Assembly: GCF_018502625.1 (NCBI RefSeq)
Contig: NZ_CP075566.1
Location: 4,016,001-4,080,000 of the forward strand
Source of the DNA: Pseudomonas hormoni
GTDB taxonomy: Bacteria; Pseudomonadota; Gammaproteobacteria; Pseudomonadales; Pseudomonadaceae
DNA length: 64,000 nucleotides
Direction of reading: 5' to 3'
Part shown: in pieces, positions 1 to 9,659 of the stretch
Position numbering within the stretch: position 1 is the first letter of the stretch
Layout: each line of letters opens with the position of its first letter
The notes under the pieces: generated by a model
The model's database searches: none
What the model saw: the letters and a program-made list of their open reading frames with translations, nothing else
What the model was told of the DNA's origin: nothing
Program-made: the position numbers and the translations under genes

Positions 1-319
1 CTCCGACAATTGCGCGACAGGCTTCGCTCATCGCATGGATGTCGTCAGTGCGGGCAACCCAGGTCGCCAGACGTGCTGGCGTATTAACGGCCAATTGATC
101 CATACCAAACCAACGAGGCCGGCCCGGAAGATTGGCAGACGGGTCCACGGCAATCACTTCCAGATAAGTTTCCGGCCCCAGACGTAGCAGCCGATTGTGG
201 GTGCCCATGCGAGGATGCATGCCGCCCGGTTGAAGTTCCACGCCGAGCGAGTTGGTGACGAAAGCACAGCCGCTATCGAGATCGGGAGCGACTATAGCTA
301 AGTGGTCAAGGGTGGTCCC
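1..319 (-). pseudogene. Glyoxalase-like (VOC) domain remnant, start codon lost
   Basis: The reverse strand is open from 319 to the window edge and reads as a glyoxalase-like protein: an early [11 protein letters not shown] strand, then [16 protein letters not shown] and YLEVIAVDP, typical of the first half of the vicinal-oxygen-chelate family PF13468. Where the family normally begins with Met-Thr-Thr-Leu there is GGG-ACC-ACC, and an in-frame TAG lies three codons upstream with no ATG, GTG or TTG between. The start codon thus appears to have been removed by the deletion that joins this gene to the dehydrogenase fragment at 298-489. The rest of the gene is off the window. A start further downstream is possible but would cut into the conserved first strand. 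Confidence 0.6.
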
Positions 320-489
320 AGATGCCTATGTTCGATCACGCCCTCGGACACAGGCACGCAGCGGTGACGGGCAGTCACGAATCGTGAGGCCGACTTGCCA
401 CAAGATCTGATGCTGGGATTTTGTACTAGTGTACGCATGACAGCATTACCCAATCTGCCTGTCGCGCCAATGATGAGAATTTTTGCCAT
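298..489 (-). pseudogene. N-terminal fragment of NAD(P)-binding SDR/NmrA-like protein
   Basis: This reads MAKILIIGATGRLGNAVMRT, a clean Rossmann first strand and GATGxxG dinucleotide loop, as in NmrA or YwnB-like NAD(P)H-binding proteins of about 200-290 residues. After about 28 residues the similarity stops, and the frame runs through DNA that overlaps the glyoxalase remnant in another frame, ending at 63 residues. The fragment cannot fold as a dehydrogenase. It is divergent from the LysR gene at 606, a common pairing of regulator and target, so that LysR protein may have lost its original target here. Confidence 0.6.
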
Positions 490-605
490 GATATCTTGCT
501 TTCCAATCTTGGTATTCAGGAGGAAACCCATCATGACCAAAGCATTAAGGATTACTTTAGTCCTCAATCGGTAGAATCAGCTTCAACCAAAAGCTTGAGG
601 TAATC

Positions 606-1526
606 ATGGAAACACTGGGTAATCTCGAATCCTTCGTCCGTGCCGCAGAAGCCAGCAGCTTTTCCGAAGCAGCGCGGCGCTTAGGGATTTCCTCAGCCGC
701 GGTCAGTAAAAATGTGGCGCGACTTGAAGCCAATCTTGGTACGCGTTTGTTCCACCGCAGCACGCGAAGCCTCACCCTCACCGAGGCGGGAGAGTTGTTT
801 TATCAACAAGTCGCGGAAGGCCTAGAAACCATCCAGGGGGCCGTAAACCAGCTTGGAGAAGCACGAAAAGTCCCCGCAGGGCGATTGCGAGTCAGTTTGT
901 CACCGTCTTTCGCTTACGATTATGCATTGCCATTGCTCAAGACCTTTATGGAGCGCTACCCCGCCGTAGTGCCGGATTGGCAGCTAGAAATGCGTCGCGT
1001 GGATTTGATAGGTGAAGGTTTTGATGTCGCTATTGGTGGCGGCATGGAATTGTCACCTGGCGTTGTGGCACGAGAACTGGCCAAACTTCATCTCGTGGTT
1101 GTCGCTGCTCCGTCATGGCTGGAAGGTAAGCCGCTACCCATTAAGCCCAGCGAATTGCAGGGAGTTGATGGCATCGTAATGCGCTCGACTAGCTCGGGAC
1201 GTTTGCTCAACTGGACGCTTCGTGATTCAACCGAAGGACGGGTCGACATCAATCTAAAACCGGTGGCGATCATGAACGACCCGGAAGGGTTGTGCAGATG
1301 TGCTGTGATGGGGTTAGGTGTCGCACTCCTTCCTTTGGATCGCGCGTGGCCTTGGTTGCAGCGCGGTGAGCTGATTCGATTATTGCCTGATTGGTATGTG
1401 GATCTAGGCGTGGTCTCGATTTACTACTCTTCTAAAAAATCTTTGCCTGCCAAAACAAGAGTGTTTGTCGACTTCCTGTTGGAACATTTTCAAGAGTCAC
1501 TCTGCCAACACTTACGAGCCGATTGA
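606..1526 (+). CDS. LysR-family transcriptional regulator
   Basis: A 306-residue protein of usual LysR length. Residues 1-60 form the winged helix-turn-helix (LESFVRAAEASSFSEAARRL, then SAAVSKNVARLEANLGTRLF), followed by the linker helix and a periplasmic-binding-type effector domain to the end. It resembles the AaeR/PtrR-like group that controls nearby oxidoreductases. It is divergent from the truncated dehydrogenase at 298-489. The short region between them (490-605) should hold its operator; TTATG-type sites were not resolved by eye. Family assignment is firm; effector and targets are unknown. A weak GAGG ribosome site precedes the ATG. Confidence 0.9.
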   Translation: METLGNLESFVRAAEASSFSEAARRLGISSAAVSKNVARLEANLGTRLFHRSTRSLTLTEAGELFYQQVAEGLETIQGAVNQLGEARKVPAGRLRVSLSPSFAYDYALPLLKTFMERYPAVVPDWQLEMRRVDLIGEGFDVAIGGGMELSPGVVARELAKLHLVVVAAPSWLEGKPLPIKPSELQGVDGIVMRSTSSGRLLNWTLRDSTEGRVDINLKPVAIMNDPEGLCRCAVMGLGVALLPLDRAWPWLQRGELIRLLPDWYVDLGVVSIYYSSKKSLPAKTRVFVDFLLEHFQESLCQHLRAD

Positions 1527-1570
1527 CGCCTACTGCAATTAAGCCAGCATGGATCACTACACGTAGTAAT

Positions 1571-1756
1571 TCAGCTTTGCTTTCCCCCGCTTTCGACCAA
1601 GGGAAATTTTTCCAATCGCGCAACCTTAGTTTTCAAATTGGATGAACCGCCTTCGCGCACTCGCGTGTAGATGCCGAAGACTTTGCCAGACTCTTCAATT
1701 TCCGCTTCGTAGGCCTTTGGCGCTGTGCGACTATGGAAAATAATTCGATATAACAT
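1571..1756 (-). CDS. Possible small hypothetical protein (61 aa)
   Basis: An open frame of 61 codons with balanced, soluble-protein-like composition, beginning MLYRIIFHSRTAPKAYEA and containing FGIYTRVREGG. No family is recognised. The ribosome site is weak (GCGAG before ATTCC-ATG). It lies in the 700-bp gap between the LysR and RidA genes and runs against both. It could equally be a decayed fragment. Confidence 0.25.
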   Translation of the reverse strand: MLYRIIFHSRTAPKAYEAEIEESGKVFGIYTRVREGGSSNLKTKVARLEKFPLVESGGKQS

Positions 1757-1913
1757 GGAATTTAACTCGCAGGTTATTCCTCCTTGCGAAACAGTCGACT
1801 TGTATTATTCAACTAGTGGTACAGCGCAGTACCGACGGTCATATTTCCGCACATTTCGGCACCACTCCATTTGCCCCCAAGCTAGACTTTTGATGAATAT
1901 GCGGAGGTCAGCC

Positions 1914-2111
1914 ATGTCGCGCATCCAAAAGAAAATTACAGGAATTAGAAAAACAACCAAACTGAATGAATTTAAATACTTAGATCTATGGAAGTCTTTT
2001 AGATCCTCGCTTGGAGCAGAGCTTGATTTGATCATATTGCTAGCAGAAACACCAGAGAACTGCGTCGACCTTGATTGGGAGCGAATGCAACCTACAGACC
2101 GAGAACTTTGA
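1914..2111 (+). CDS. Possible small hypothetical protein (65 aa)
   Basis: Chosen because an ATG at 1914 is preceded by GGAGG at good distance (GCGGAGGTCAGCC-ATG). The product starts MSRIQKKITGIRKTTKLNEF and is basic in its first third and acidic at its end (LDWERMQPTDREL). No domain is recognised. It ends about 120 bases before the RidA-repeat gene and reads in the same direction, so the two could be co-transcribed. Confidence 0.35.
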   Translation: MSRIQKKITGIRKTTKLNEFKYLDLWKSFRSSLGAELDLIILLAETPENCVDLDWERMQPTDREL

Positions 2112-2229
2112 TGGCGCAATTCTATGGTGGTTCGTAGAGTTGTTTTTTATGACCATAACTTCGATGGTAATCGCTTCCATTAGAGACCGTTATGCAAGGC
2201 AATCCCCTAAACCAAAGTGGAGAGTTGAT

Positions 2230-3507
2230 ATGAGTGGCCTTAACGTGGTGCTGGCAAGAAACACAAATGATGCAGCGAAAAGCATTGGACCGTACTCTCA
2301 GACCGTTGCATTCTCCCATTATAATTACATCTCAGCTCAATTACCGCTTGATCCAGCATCGGGGAGGCTGGTATCTGAAAATGTGATTGATCAAGCCAAG
2401 CAATGCTTCCAAAACATAAAATCGATTTTGGAAAGCATCGGGCATTACATGGACGACATCATTAAAATAACTATCTATTTAAAAGACATTACCGACATCA
2501 ACTCTGTGCACGAAGTATATGCCACATTTTTCCCCAACTACGTCCCTGTTCTCACAACGATCGCAGTTAAAGATCTGCCTATGGACGCATCAATTCAAAT
2601 TGAAGCACTTGTGTCTAACGGTGAAGGTACAATTCCAGGGGCGCCTCAAGCAGGAAATTTAATAAAGACATCTAGGAATACGGACAGCGCACCATCGTGC
2701 CTTTTATTTTCTCAATCTGTAGCCTTCTCGCACTATAACAATATCTGCGCTCAACTTCCCATAGACTCAGCAACGCGAAAATTGGTGACGGGAGGAGTAA
2801 AAGAACAAACCACGCAGTGCCTAAAAAACATTCAAAATATTTTAAAGAACCTGGATGTACCGTTAGACGACATTGTAAAAATAAATATATATCTTACATC
2901 CCTAGCAGATATCGATGAGGTCGATACAGCTTATAAGGCATTTTTTCCTCACTCGGCGATCGCTAGGTCTTTGGCCTATTACCCCGCGAGAGCAGTTGTT
3001 TCAGCCTTGGCATTGCCCATGGGTGCATTGGTACAGATTGAAGCTGTCGTATCACATGGGAATGGTACGCCGCCGCAGCGTGTTGAAGATAGGCATGGCA
3101 TAGTGATAAAAGTGAACAACGGGGCAGAGGCACCGACCCACTTCTTATCTTCGCAATCCGTTGCCTTCTCTCACTACAATCATCTATCAGCACAATTACC
3201 TTTGGACCCAAAAACTGGGGACTTGGTCGGTGGCAATGTAAGGGAACAGGCGAAGCAATGTCTGAATAATATTAAGGCAATCGTAGAGAGCTTTAACCAC
3301 GTGATGGGCGACGTAGTGAAGATCAACATCCACCTCAAAAACTTCGACGATATCGAAGCTCTCAATGAGGTGTACTCGACATTTTTCCCAGGCGGCGTCC
3401 CAGCTCGTACAGTAGTAGGTGTAACGGAACTACCTCACAATGCCTTGGTTCAGATTGATGTAGTGGTATCAAATGCGGAAGGAACACCTCCAAAGCTATT
3501 AAAGTAA
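2230..3507 (+). CDS. Triple RidA (YjgF/YER057c/UK114) domain protein
   Basis: A 425-residue protein of three tandem RidA domains, each about 125-140 residues and opening with a variant of SQTVAFSHYNYISAQLP. Single-domain RidA proteins (about 128 residues) form trimers and hydrolyse reactive enamine/imine intermediates released by PLP enzymes, using a conserved Arg. In domain 1 the Arg position is Leu (VPVLTTIAV); in domain 2 it is kept within a longer loop (YYPARAVV); in domain 3 it is kept (VPARTVVGV). The chain could fold as a one-piece pseudo-trimer with one dead site. Start at 2230 is preferred: it has GGAGAG upstream and begins right at the first domain; an upstream in-frame ATG at 2071 would add an unrelated hydrophobic stretch. 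AT-rich codon use and the gap either side suggest acquired DNA. Confidence 0.85.
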   Translation: MSGLNVVLARNTNDAAKSIGPYSQTVAFSHYNYISAQLPLDPASGRLVSENVIDQAKQCFQNIKSILESIGHYMDDIIKITIYLKDITDINSVHEVYATFFPNYVPVLTTIAVKDLPMDASIQIEALVSNGEGTIPGAPQAGNLIKTSRNTDSAPSCLLFSQSVAFSHYNNICAQLPIDSATRKLVTGGVKEQTTQCLKNIQNILKNLDVPLDDIVKINIYLTSLADIDEVDTAYKAFFPHSAIARSLAYYPARAVVSALALPMGALVQIEAVVSHGNGTPPQRVEDRHGIVIKVNNGAEAPTHFLSSQSVAFSHYNHLSAQLPLDPKTGDLVGGNVREQAKQCLNNIKAIVESFNHVMGDVVKINIHLKNFDDIEALNEVYSTFFPGGVPARTVVGVTELPHNALVQIDVVVSNAEGTPPKLLK

Positions 3508-3553
3508 TTTATTTCAACATGGACTTATCTTGGAGAAACCTATTGGGACCTAG

Positions 3554-3573
3554 GCACGGTATTCATACCGTGC
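3554..3573 (+). terminator. Hairpin after RidA-repeat gene; rest of 3508-4032 gap is empty
   Basis: A perfect 8-bp stem GCACGGTA / TACCGTGC with a four-base loop lies 47 bases after the stop codon. The downstream side is TTGGGTTGG rather than a T run, so it is a weak intrinsic terminator or a processed 3' end. The remaining 460 bases up to the catalase gene show no convincing gene; the catalase promoter should lie there but no clear boxes were seen. Confidence 0.35.
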
Positions 3574-4032
3574 TTGGGTTGGTGGCGAATGCAGGGTATG
3601 TATAGCCTGCCCTCCTCCCGGTCGTTGTTCTGAGAAGCAAAAGCACGACTGAGGTAAAAATTAGCATCAGGTGTAATAATTCGCTCTAACATTTCCGTGT
3701 ATAAAAACAATATTCAGTATTCTTTCGATGTATGCACTGCCGATTAAAATATTGTTAAACCCTCACTGATAGGTGACGCAAATACAAAATCCTGGCCCAT
3801 ACTTTCCTCTCGCCTGATCCACACCTCGTTGTCATAGAAGCTCTCCAAAAATGCCTCCGCAGCAACGTACCAATGCTGCTCTCCGACATTTTTCTTGGAC
3901 CTTCGTGTTTATCAGGATTGAACTGCTGTTTGTCTCGATTGGGGTGGTCTATAGCCGTTGAGAAGGGAAGTTCACCAGTTTGCCGATTGCTGGCGGCCAC
4001 CGCACACACACTGATTTTCTAAAGGTGGACGC

Positions 4033-5466
4033 ATGAAAAAGCTCACAACGGCATTTGGCGCTCCTGTTGTCGACAACAACAATACTCAAACAGCAGGCGC
4101 CCGCGGCCCTGCTCTCCTTCAAGATGTATGGTTCCTGGAAAAACTTGCTCACTTTGACCGCGAAGTGATCCCTGAACGTCGTATGCACGCCAAAGGGGCA
4201 GGAGCCTACGGCACTTTCACTGTGACTCACGACATCACGCGCTACACCAGGGCAAAACTGTTCTCGCAGGTTGGTAAAGAAACACAGATGTTCACGCGCT
4301 TCTCCACCGTCGCCGGCGAGCGCGGCGCGGCCGATGCAGAACGTGACATCCGTGGTTTCTCGATGAAGTTCTACACCGAAGAAGGCAACTGGGATTTGGT
4401 GGGCAACAACACTCCCGTTTTCTTCATTCGGGATCCACTGAAATTTCCTGACCTGAACCACGCCATCAAACGCGACCCACGCACCGGGCTGCGCAACGCG
4501 AATAACAACTGGGATTATTGGACCTCGTTGCCGGAGGCGCTGCATCAGGTCACGATCGTCATGAGCGATCGCGGCATACCCTCCAGCTTTCGCCACATGC
4601 ACGGTTTCGGTAGTCACACGTTCAGCTTCCTTAACGCCGCAAATGAACGCTTCTGGGTCAAGTTCACACTCAAGACCCAGCAAGGGATCAAGAACCTATC
4701 GGATGCCGAAGCGGGACAACTCATTGCCGGAGACCGTGAGACCCATCAACGCGATCTGTACGAAAGCGTTGAGCGGGGTGACTTCCCGCACTGGACGCTG
4801 TTCATCCAGGTCATGCCAGAAAATGAAGCTGGTAGCTATCACTTGAACCCGTTCGATCTGACCAAGGTTTGGCCGCATAAGGACTATCCACTGATCGAAG
4901 TTGGCGTGATGGAATTAAATCGCAACCCGGAAAACTTTTTCGCAGAAGTCGAGCAGGCAGCATTCAACCCTGGCAACGTCGTCCCTGGCATCAGTTTTTC
5001 ACCGGACAAGATGCTGCAAGGTCGGTTGTTCTCCTACGGTGACGCGCAACGCTACCGTCTAGGCGTCAACCACTCGCAGATCCCAGTCAACAGCCCGAGG
5101 TGTCCGGTCCACAGCTACCACCGTGACGGCCCAATGCGCGTAGATGGCAACATGGGCGGCACGATTTCCTACGACCCGAACAGCTATGGAGAATGGATAG
5201 AGCAGCCGGAGTTCGCGGAGCCGCCGCTGAGCATCGAAGGTGCTGCCGACCACTGGAACCATCGGGTAGACGATGATTACTACTCGCAGCCTGGTGATCT
5301 CTTCCGTCTCATGACTCCAGAGAAGCAATGGCTGTTGTTCGAAAACACCGCACGCGCTATCAACGGTGCGTCGGAAATGGTGGTCGAACGCCACATATCA
5401 AACTGCACCAAAGCTGACCCAGCTTACGGTGCAGGAGTGAGAGATGCGATTGCGCGGCTTGGGTAA
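4033..5466 (+). CDS. katA: Monofunctional heme catalase (KatA-type, small subunit)
   Basis: A 477-residue clade-3-like catalase that breaks down hydrogen peroxide in the cytoplasm. Visible landmarks: the distal heme-pocket His in [13 protein letters not shown], the Asn in [13 protein letters not shown], and the proximal heme-ligand Tyr in [16 protein letters not shown]. Length is as expected for a small-subunit enzyme with no C-terminal flavodoxin-like domain, and there is no signal peptide. A strong ribosome site (AAAGGTGGACGC) precedes ATG. It sits in the accessory part beside the RidA-repeat gene and a tiny disordered protein, so it may be an extra catalase besides a chromosomal copy elsewhere; the symbol describes the type and does not claim orthology. 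Confidence 0.93.
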   Translation: MKKLTTAFGAPVVDNNNTQTAGARGPALLQDVWFLEKLAHFDREVIPERRMHAKGAGAYGTFTVTHDITRYTRAKLFSQVGKETQMFTRFSTVAGERGAADAERDIRGFSMKFYTEEGNWDLVGNNTPVFFIRDPLKFPDLNHAIKRDPRTGLRNANNNWDYWTSLPEALHQVTIVMSDRGIPSSFRHMHGFGSHTFSFLNAANERFWVKFTLKTQQGIKNLSDAEAGQLIAGDRETHQRDLYESVERGDFPHWTLFIQVMPENEAGSYHLNPFDLTKVWPHKDYPLIEVGVMELNRNPENFFAEVEQAAFNPGNVVPGISFSPDKMLQGRLFSYGDAQRYRLGVNHSQIPVNSPRCPVHSYHRDGPMRVDGNMGGTISYDPNSYGEWIEQPEFAEPPLSIEGAADHWNHRVDDDYYSQPGDLFRLMTPEKQWLLFENTARAINGASEMVVERHISNCTKADPAYGAGVRDAIARLG

Positions 5467-5617
5467 AAGCTGAAAGAGGCCATTGAGGCGCCAGGACAAG
5501 AAACTGGCGCCCGCTATCTTAGTGCTTCTGGAGTTCTGCCGAACGAAATTCGCCTCTACCCAAAAGCTACTATCGTTGACATGGCTACCTTCACTCAAAC
5601 TAACCAAGGAGATGGAC

Positions 5618-5764
5618 ATGACGAAATCAAGCGGAGGGAAAGGTGGGTCCGCACCGACCAGCAAAGCAGGTGGTTCAAAGGCACCGCCAGTAGCAAATCT
5701 GCCAAGCACCACTGGTAAACCCTCAGGCGGTGGTCGAGGGAACGCTCCTGCTAAAGGCAAGTAA
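5618..5764 (+). CDS. Small Gly/Lys/Ser/Pro-rich disordered protein (48 aa)
   Basis: Starts MTKSSGGKGGSAP and consists almost only of Gly, Lys, Ser, Pro, Ala and Thr, ending GGGRGNAPAKGK. It is basic and surely unstructured alone. The ATG at 5618 has AAGGA seven bases before it; an ATG at 5612 is too close to that site. Similar tiny proteins occur widely in pseudomonads without known role. It may be co-transcribed with the catalase 150 bases upstream. A GC-rich hairpin (GCCGCG / CGCGGC, about 5791-5816) follows and may end both this gene and the converging rmuC. Confidence 0.6.
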   Translation: MTKSSGGKGGSAPTSKAGGSKAPPVANLPSTTGKPSGGGRGNAPAKGK

Positions 5765-5827
5765 TCTTGGAGTGATAACTACAAACTGGCCGCGCTTCTG
5801 GCGGAAACGCGGCTCATCTAAGACTCT

Positions 5828-7627
5828 TTAAGACACCGCAATTAACGGCGTGGCCGCTTCCTCTCCAACTGCTAGCGCAATGTCACCTTCAAGTTCCAGC
5901 TTTGCCCGCTCCAGCAGTTCTGCCGGTAATTCCTTCTGCACTGAGACCCCCAGCTCCCTGAATTCCGACGCTTGTTTGATGAGGTTACCTTTACCGTTAT
6001 AGAGCTGGCCCAAAGCCTTTGAGTAAGTGTCTTTGGCCTTATCCAGCTGGGTGCCCACCGCCTGCATACTGGTCAGGAAGCCGTTGAGCTTCTCGTAGAA
6101 ACGCTGGGCTCGGTTTGCCAGCTCCGCGGTGTGCTTGTTTCGATCTTCGAAGCTCCACAGCTGCTTGACGATCTTCAGGCTGGTCAACAAAGTCGTCGGC
6201 GTGGCCACCAGGATGTTGCGTTCTATCGCGCGCTGGAATAGCGATTCATCGTGGCGCAGCGCTTCAACGTAGGCAGACTCGATAGGAATAAACATGATCA
6301 CGACTTCCGGCGAATTCAAACCGGCAAGGCGATGGTAGTCGCGGTCAGCCAGCTCATTAATCCGATCACTGACGGCAGCAGTGTGGGCGGCCAATGCCTG
6401 TGCCCGCACAAGATCATCCTCGGCATTGATGTAGTCGGTGTAAGCGACTAGCGATGTCTTGGCATCGATGATCATGTGCTTGTTCTGCGGTAGATAGACG
6501 ATGGCGTCCGGACGCTGACGGCCTTCTTCAGTGTTGAAGCTCACCTCGCGCTGATAGTCAATTCCAAGTCGAAGGCCTGAGTTGTCCAAAACATTTTCCA
6601 GCATCAGCTCGCCCCAGTTGCCCTGGACCTTCTTCTGGCCGCGCAAAGCAGTGGTCAGCTTTTCCGCTTGATCAGTGATGTCTTTGTTCAGGACTTGGAG
6701 GTTCTTCAGCTCGGTACGCAGTTCAACCCGTTGCTCGGCATCCTTGGTGTGGATGTCTTCAATGCGCGAGCGGAAGCCCTTCATCTCAGTTTGTAATGGG
6801 GCAATCAAATTGTTGATGCTTTCTTGGTTCAGCTCTTTGAAGGCCTTCCCCTTGCGCTCCAATACTTCGTTGGCCAGGCGCTCGAATTCCTTGGTGAGGC
6901 TCTCCCTGTTTTCATTCAGCTGCTTGAATTGCGCGTCGAAACTTTGCTGCTTTTCCTGCAACGAGGTAGTGAGTTTGACGTGATCGTTTTCCAAGACCGC
7001 GTATTTTTCATTCGCCGCTTTGAGATCGGCACGAGTGGTTTCCCACCAGCTTTTATAGCTATCCAGCTCATTAAGTTTTTCCTGCAACTGGGCCTGAACC
7101 TGCGCGAGGAGTTCTCGCGCCTCTCCCAACTGGGATACGGTCTGTTTATGCTGGGTTTCGACCGTCGACAGTTGAGTTTCTAATTTCCCTCGCTGTTGAT
7201 CGCGCTCAGTCAATCGCTCAGTGAAAGTGACAGCGCTGCTGGTAATTTGCTCTTGCAGCTTGGAAGCGGTTTCCTGAGCCTTGGAGTTGCTTTCACGGGC
7301 TACCTGTTCTGATTGTTGGGCGCGTTTTAGCTCGGCTTTATGGTCAGTGATTTCTGCATCCAGCTTGGCTATTTGGTCCTTGTTATTGTCCCGATCTGTC
7401 TCCAGGCGTCCGCAAGCGATATCCAAAGCTGCCTTTTGCTCGCTCAGTTGAAGGAGCTTCGTCTCCTGGAGAGCTAGTTCAGCTTTCGCCTGCTCTAAAC
7501 TGGAACGGGTGACTTCAAGATCCGTACGCAACTGTTGCTGGTTGCGCTGTGCTCGCCAGCTGGCAAGCGCCCATGCGACAACTAAAGTGGCTAGAGGTAG
7601 TGCGATCAACATCCATTTTTGCTCCAC
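5828..7627 (-). CDS. rmuC: RmuC family DNA recombination protein
   Basis: A 599-residue protein with one N-terminal membrane helix (about residues 6-24), a long coiled coil (about 30-290) rich in Glu, Gln and Lys, then the RmuC domain PF02646 (about 300-560), containing VQGNWGELMLENVLDNSG and IIDAKTSLVAY. RmuC limits inversion between short repeats and has a nuclease-like fold (DAK here). The start is GTG, with GCAGGAG seven to eight bases upstream in the transcript sense. RmuC is usually a core gene; its presence here may be a second copy or part of a nuclease-rich island, next to the PD-(D/E)XK gene at 8236. Confidence 0.92.
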   Translation of the reverse strand: MEQKWMLIALPLATLVVAWALASWRAQRNQQQLRTDLEVTRSSLEQAKAELALQETKLLQLSEQKAALDIACGRLETDRDNNKDQIAKLDAEITDHKAELKRAQQSEQVARESNSKAQETASKLQEQITSSAVTFTERLTERDQQRGKLETQLSTVETQHKQTVSQLGEARELLAQVQAQLQEKLNELDSYKSWWETTRADLKAANEKYAVLENDHVKLTTSLQEKQQSFDAQFKQLNENRESLTKEFERLANEVLERKGKAFKELNQESINNLIAPLQTEMKGFRSRIEDIHTKDAEQRVELRTELKNLQVLNKDITDQAEKLTTALRGQKKVQGNWGELMLENVLDNSGLRLGIDYQREVSFNTEEGRQRPDAIVYLPQNKHMIIDAKTSLVAYTDYINAEDDLVRAQALAAHTAAVSDRINELADRDYHRLAGLNSPEVVIMFIPIESAYVEALRHDESLFQRAIERNILVATPTTLLTSLKIVKQLWSFEDRNKHTAELANRAQRFYEKLNGFLTSMQAVGTQLDKAKDTYSKALGQLYNGKGNLIKQASEFRELGVSVQKELPAELLERAKLELEGDIALAVGEEAATPLIAVS

Positions 7628-8032
7628 GATGAATCTCCTGCACCTAGGTTGCTTTTAAAACATTCGTCCTCCGCCGACGGCGATGACGCCTCACTCTTTT
7701 CCTACCCGATTTCTGTGCCTAACCAATGAGTACGCCGATCCATAATTTGGGGCGCGCGCGATAGCATGTGCGGTGATCGAAATTACCAAAAACTGTGAGT
7801 GCAGTGCCGAGCATAGACGACAAATTCGCCGTAGTAGCCTAATGCTTTTTTCTAGGCCGAGCAGGTAGCTCATCCTGGTTCGCCGCTTGCAAATTGCTGG
7901 TAAATGATCGATCCGTCGATGCAGGTTTTTGGCTTTTGTCAGCAGTCCTTCGAGCTTTCGCGGCAAGCATTTTTTCATTGAGCGCGGATGCTAATGGCAA
8001 CCGCCCCGCTGGATCAGAATCGAATCAATGGG

Positions 8033-8105
8033 TCGGGCCGTAACCATGGCCGGTGGTAAACCAACATGATTCTCCTTGGGCATTCCCCATGGTTAGTAGG
8101 CCCGA
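8033..8105. repeat. Imperfect inverted repeat in the 7628-8235 gap
   Basis: TCGGGCCGTAACCATGG at 8033 pairs with CCATGGTTAGTAGGCCCGA ending at 8105, with a small bulge in the stem. It lies in the 600-base gap between rmuC and the nuclease gene. It could be a small non-autonomous element end pair or a hairpin in a leader. A 95-codon basic frame on the reverse strand (7691-7978) is open in the same gap but has no recognisable features and was not called. Confidence 0.4.
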
Positions 8106-8235
8106 TTAAATCCTGAATCAACTACGTCTCTGAACGAGATTTACGAGATCGGCAGAGCCAAATTGCCATTACATCGCAGATTGATTTGCCTGATACTGCG
8201 CGCCGTAATTCGGCCTTAATCAGGGACCAGCTCTC

Positions 8236-9375
8236 ATGGACGACTTTTTACAAACAGTAGCTCTTCTGCGAGCAAGGTATCAGCGCCCGGCAGGCTTCAA
8301 CCTTTTCTCCGTGCTCCGCAGCTCAAGTGACGAGGTTCGACTTCACTCCCGCTTCCTTGCGTTCCTGCTTGATCCAAAGGCTACTCACAATCAGGGGACA
8401 GCTCTGCTGAATCTCCTGTTGAAGCGCTTGGGCATCCAAAACTTTTATCTAGAGAATTCGATCGTCGAAGTCGAGTATCGGAATATCGACATTCTGGTCC
8501 GCAACCAGTCTAAGCAGGCAGTGATCATCGAAAACAAGATCTACGCCCGCGACCAGGACGAGCAGCTGTGGACCTACCACCAGCGAATACAAGCGGAAGG
8601 CTATGACAAGATTTGGACCACGTACTTAACTCTGGATGGTTCCGAGCCCAGTAAAGAGAGTCGCAAATCTCTGTCGGTAAAACTCATAAGCTACGAAGCT
8701 GAGATTATTGCCTGGCTGAAGGACTGTGTCCCGCTGATTGCCCGTGAGCCCGGGGTGCGAGAAAGCGTTTTCCAGTACATCGAACTCCTTCAAAAGCTGA
8801 CATCCAGCGACCAAGGCGAGATCTACATGAGCAAGCTAAAAGAACAGATTCTGCTCGGCGAAAATCTCTTCGTAATTGCAGATATCAACCATGCGTTCAA
8901 ATCCATACTGGCCGATCTACAACTCGATATTTGGGAGCGCATGGTAGCTTACCAAACCACTCAGTATGCGCAGCTCGGTAAGCCCGAAATTTCAGCCACG
9001 AAGGAGGCGGTTTCCGCCTATTACAAAAAGGCGAAAAACAGCAAATTCATCGGCCTCACTTTCCCCTTCACATTTATGAAAGGGGGGGTGTATATCGAAC
9101 TCAATCACCGTCTGTACGTTGGCTACTACTGCGACGGCGTTCAGTTTCCGGAAGACCGGGAACGCCTATTGATGCTAGGGCGAGAATTCACACTCACCAG
9201 TCGCAAATCAAGCAACCTGTTCTGGAGATTTTCTAAATTCAACGTGAATCTAAATGCCCCCTCAAATGAGGATTTGGCGCTGCTGCGAGACCCTAATATG
9301 AGGGAGTCGATAGCAGTCAGCCTCATCGACGATGCGCACGATCTGTGGCAGCGAGCGCACGAGCGTTTCACCTAA
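8236..9375 (+). CDS. PD-(D/E)XK nuclease superfamily protein (PDDEXK_4 type)
   Basis: A 379-residue protein. The N-terminal third matches the PF14281 group: EVRLHSRFLAFLLDP, then the nuclease core RNIDILVRNQ...AVIIENKIYARDQDEQL, giving Asp, then Glu-Asn-Lys of the D-x(n)-ExK motif at about residues 80-105. Residues 190-379 form a second domain not recognised. Members are found in defence islands and as orphan nucleases; substrate is unknown. It faces rmuC across a gap with an inverted repeat. Ribosome site is weak (CAGGGACC). Confidence 0.75.
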   Translation: MDDFLQTVALLRARYQRPAGFNLFSVLRSSSDEVRLHSRFLAFLLDPKATHNQGTALLNLLLKRLGIQNFYLENSIVEVEYRNIDILVRNQSKQAVIIENKIYARDQDEQLWTYHQRIQAEGYDKIWTTYLTLDGSEPSKESRKSLSVKLISYEAEIIAWLKDCVPLIAREPGVRESVFQYIELLQKLTSSDQGEIYMSKLKEQILLGENLFVIADINHAFKSILADLQLDIWERMVAYQTTQYAQLGKPEISATKEAVSAYYKKAKNSKFIGLTFPFTFMKGGVYIELNHRLYVGYYCDGVQFPEDRERLLMLGREFTLTSRKSSNLFWRFSKFNVNLNAPSNEDLALLRDPNMRESIAVSLIDDAHDLWQRAHERFT

Positions 9376-9659
9376 GGCTTACGCTAGCGCATGGTGATGT
9401 GCATTAGGGGCAATTGCGCCGCTTAAAGATGTGCGGAAATGATCGTCTATTTGCTTGGCTCGGGAGGCGTTTGAGGTGGCGCGTAGCCAAGGCATTTAGT
9501 GACCTGTGATTTATATGATCCCTACGTCTGCAATAAACAGTTAGCCAGCGTCGGATCTGCACCAGATGGGGATGGATTCAAGTAGGAGTTTTCCATGAAA
9601 ATTCTTGGTCGGAGTCCATAGCCACAAATAAGGCCGCGTCGACATGCAACCGAGTTCTT

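Noticed and set aside
7691..7978. A 95-codon basic frame in the gap after rmuC
   Set aside because: No ribosome site, unusual Arg/His/Cys mix, overlaps no conserved pattern; probably chance.
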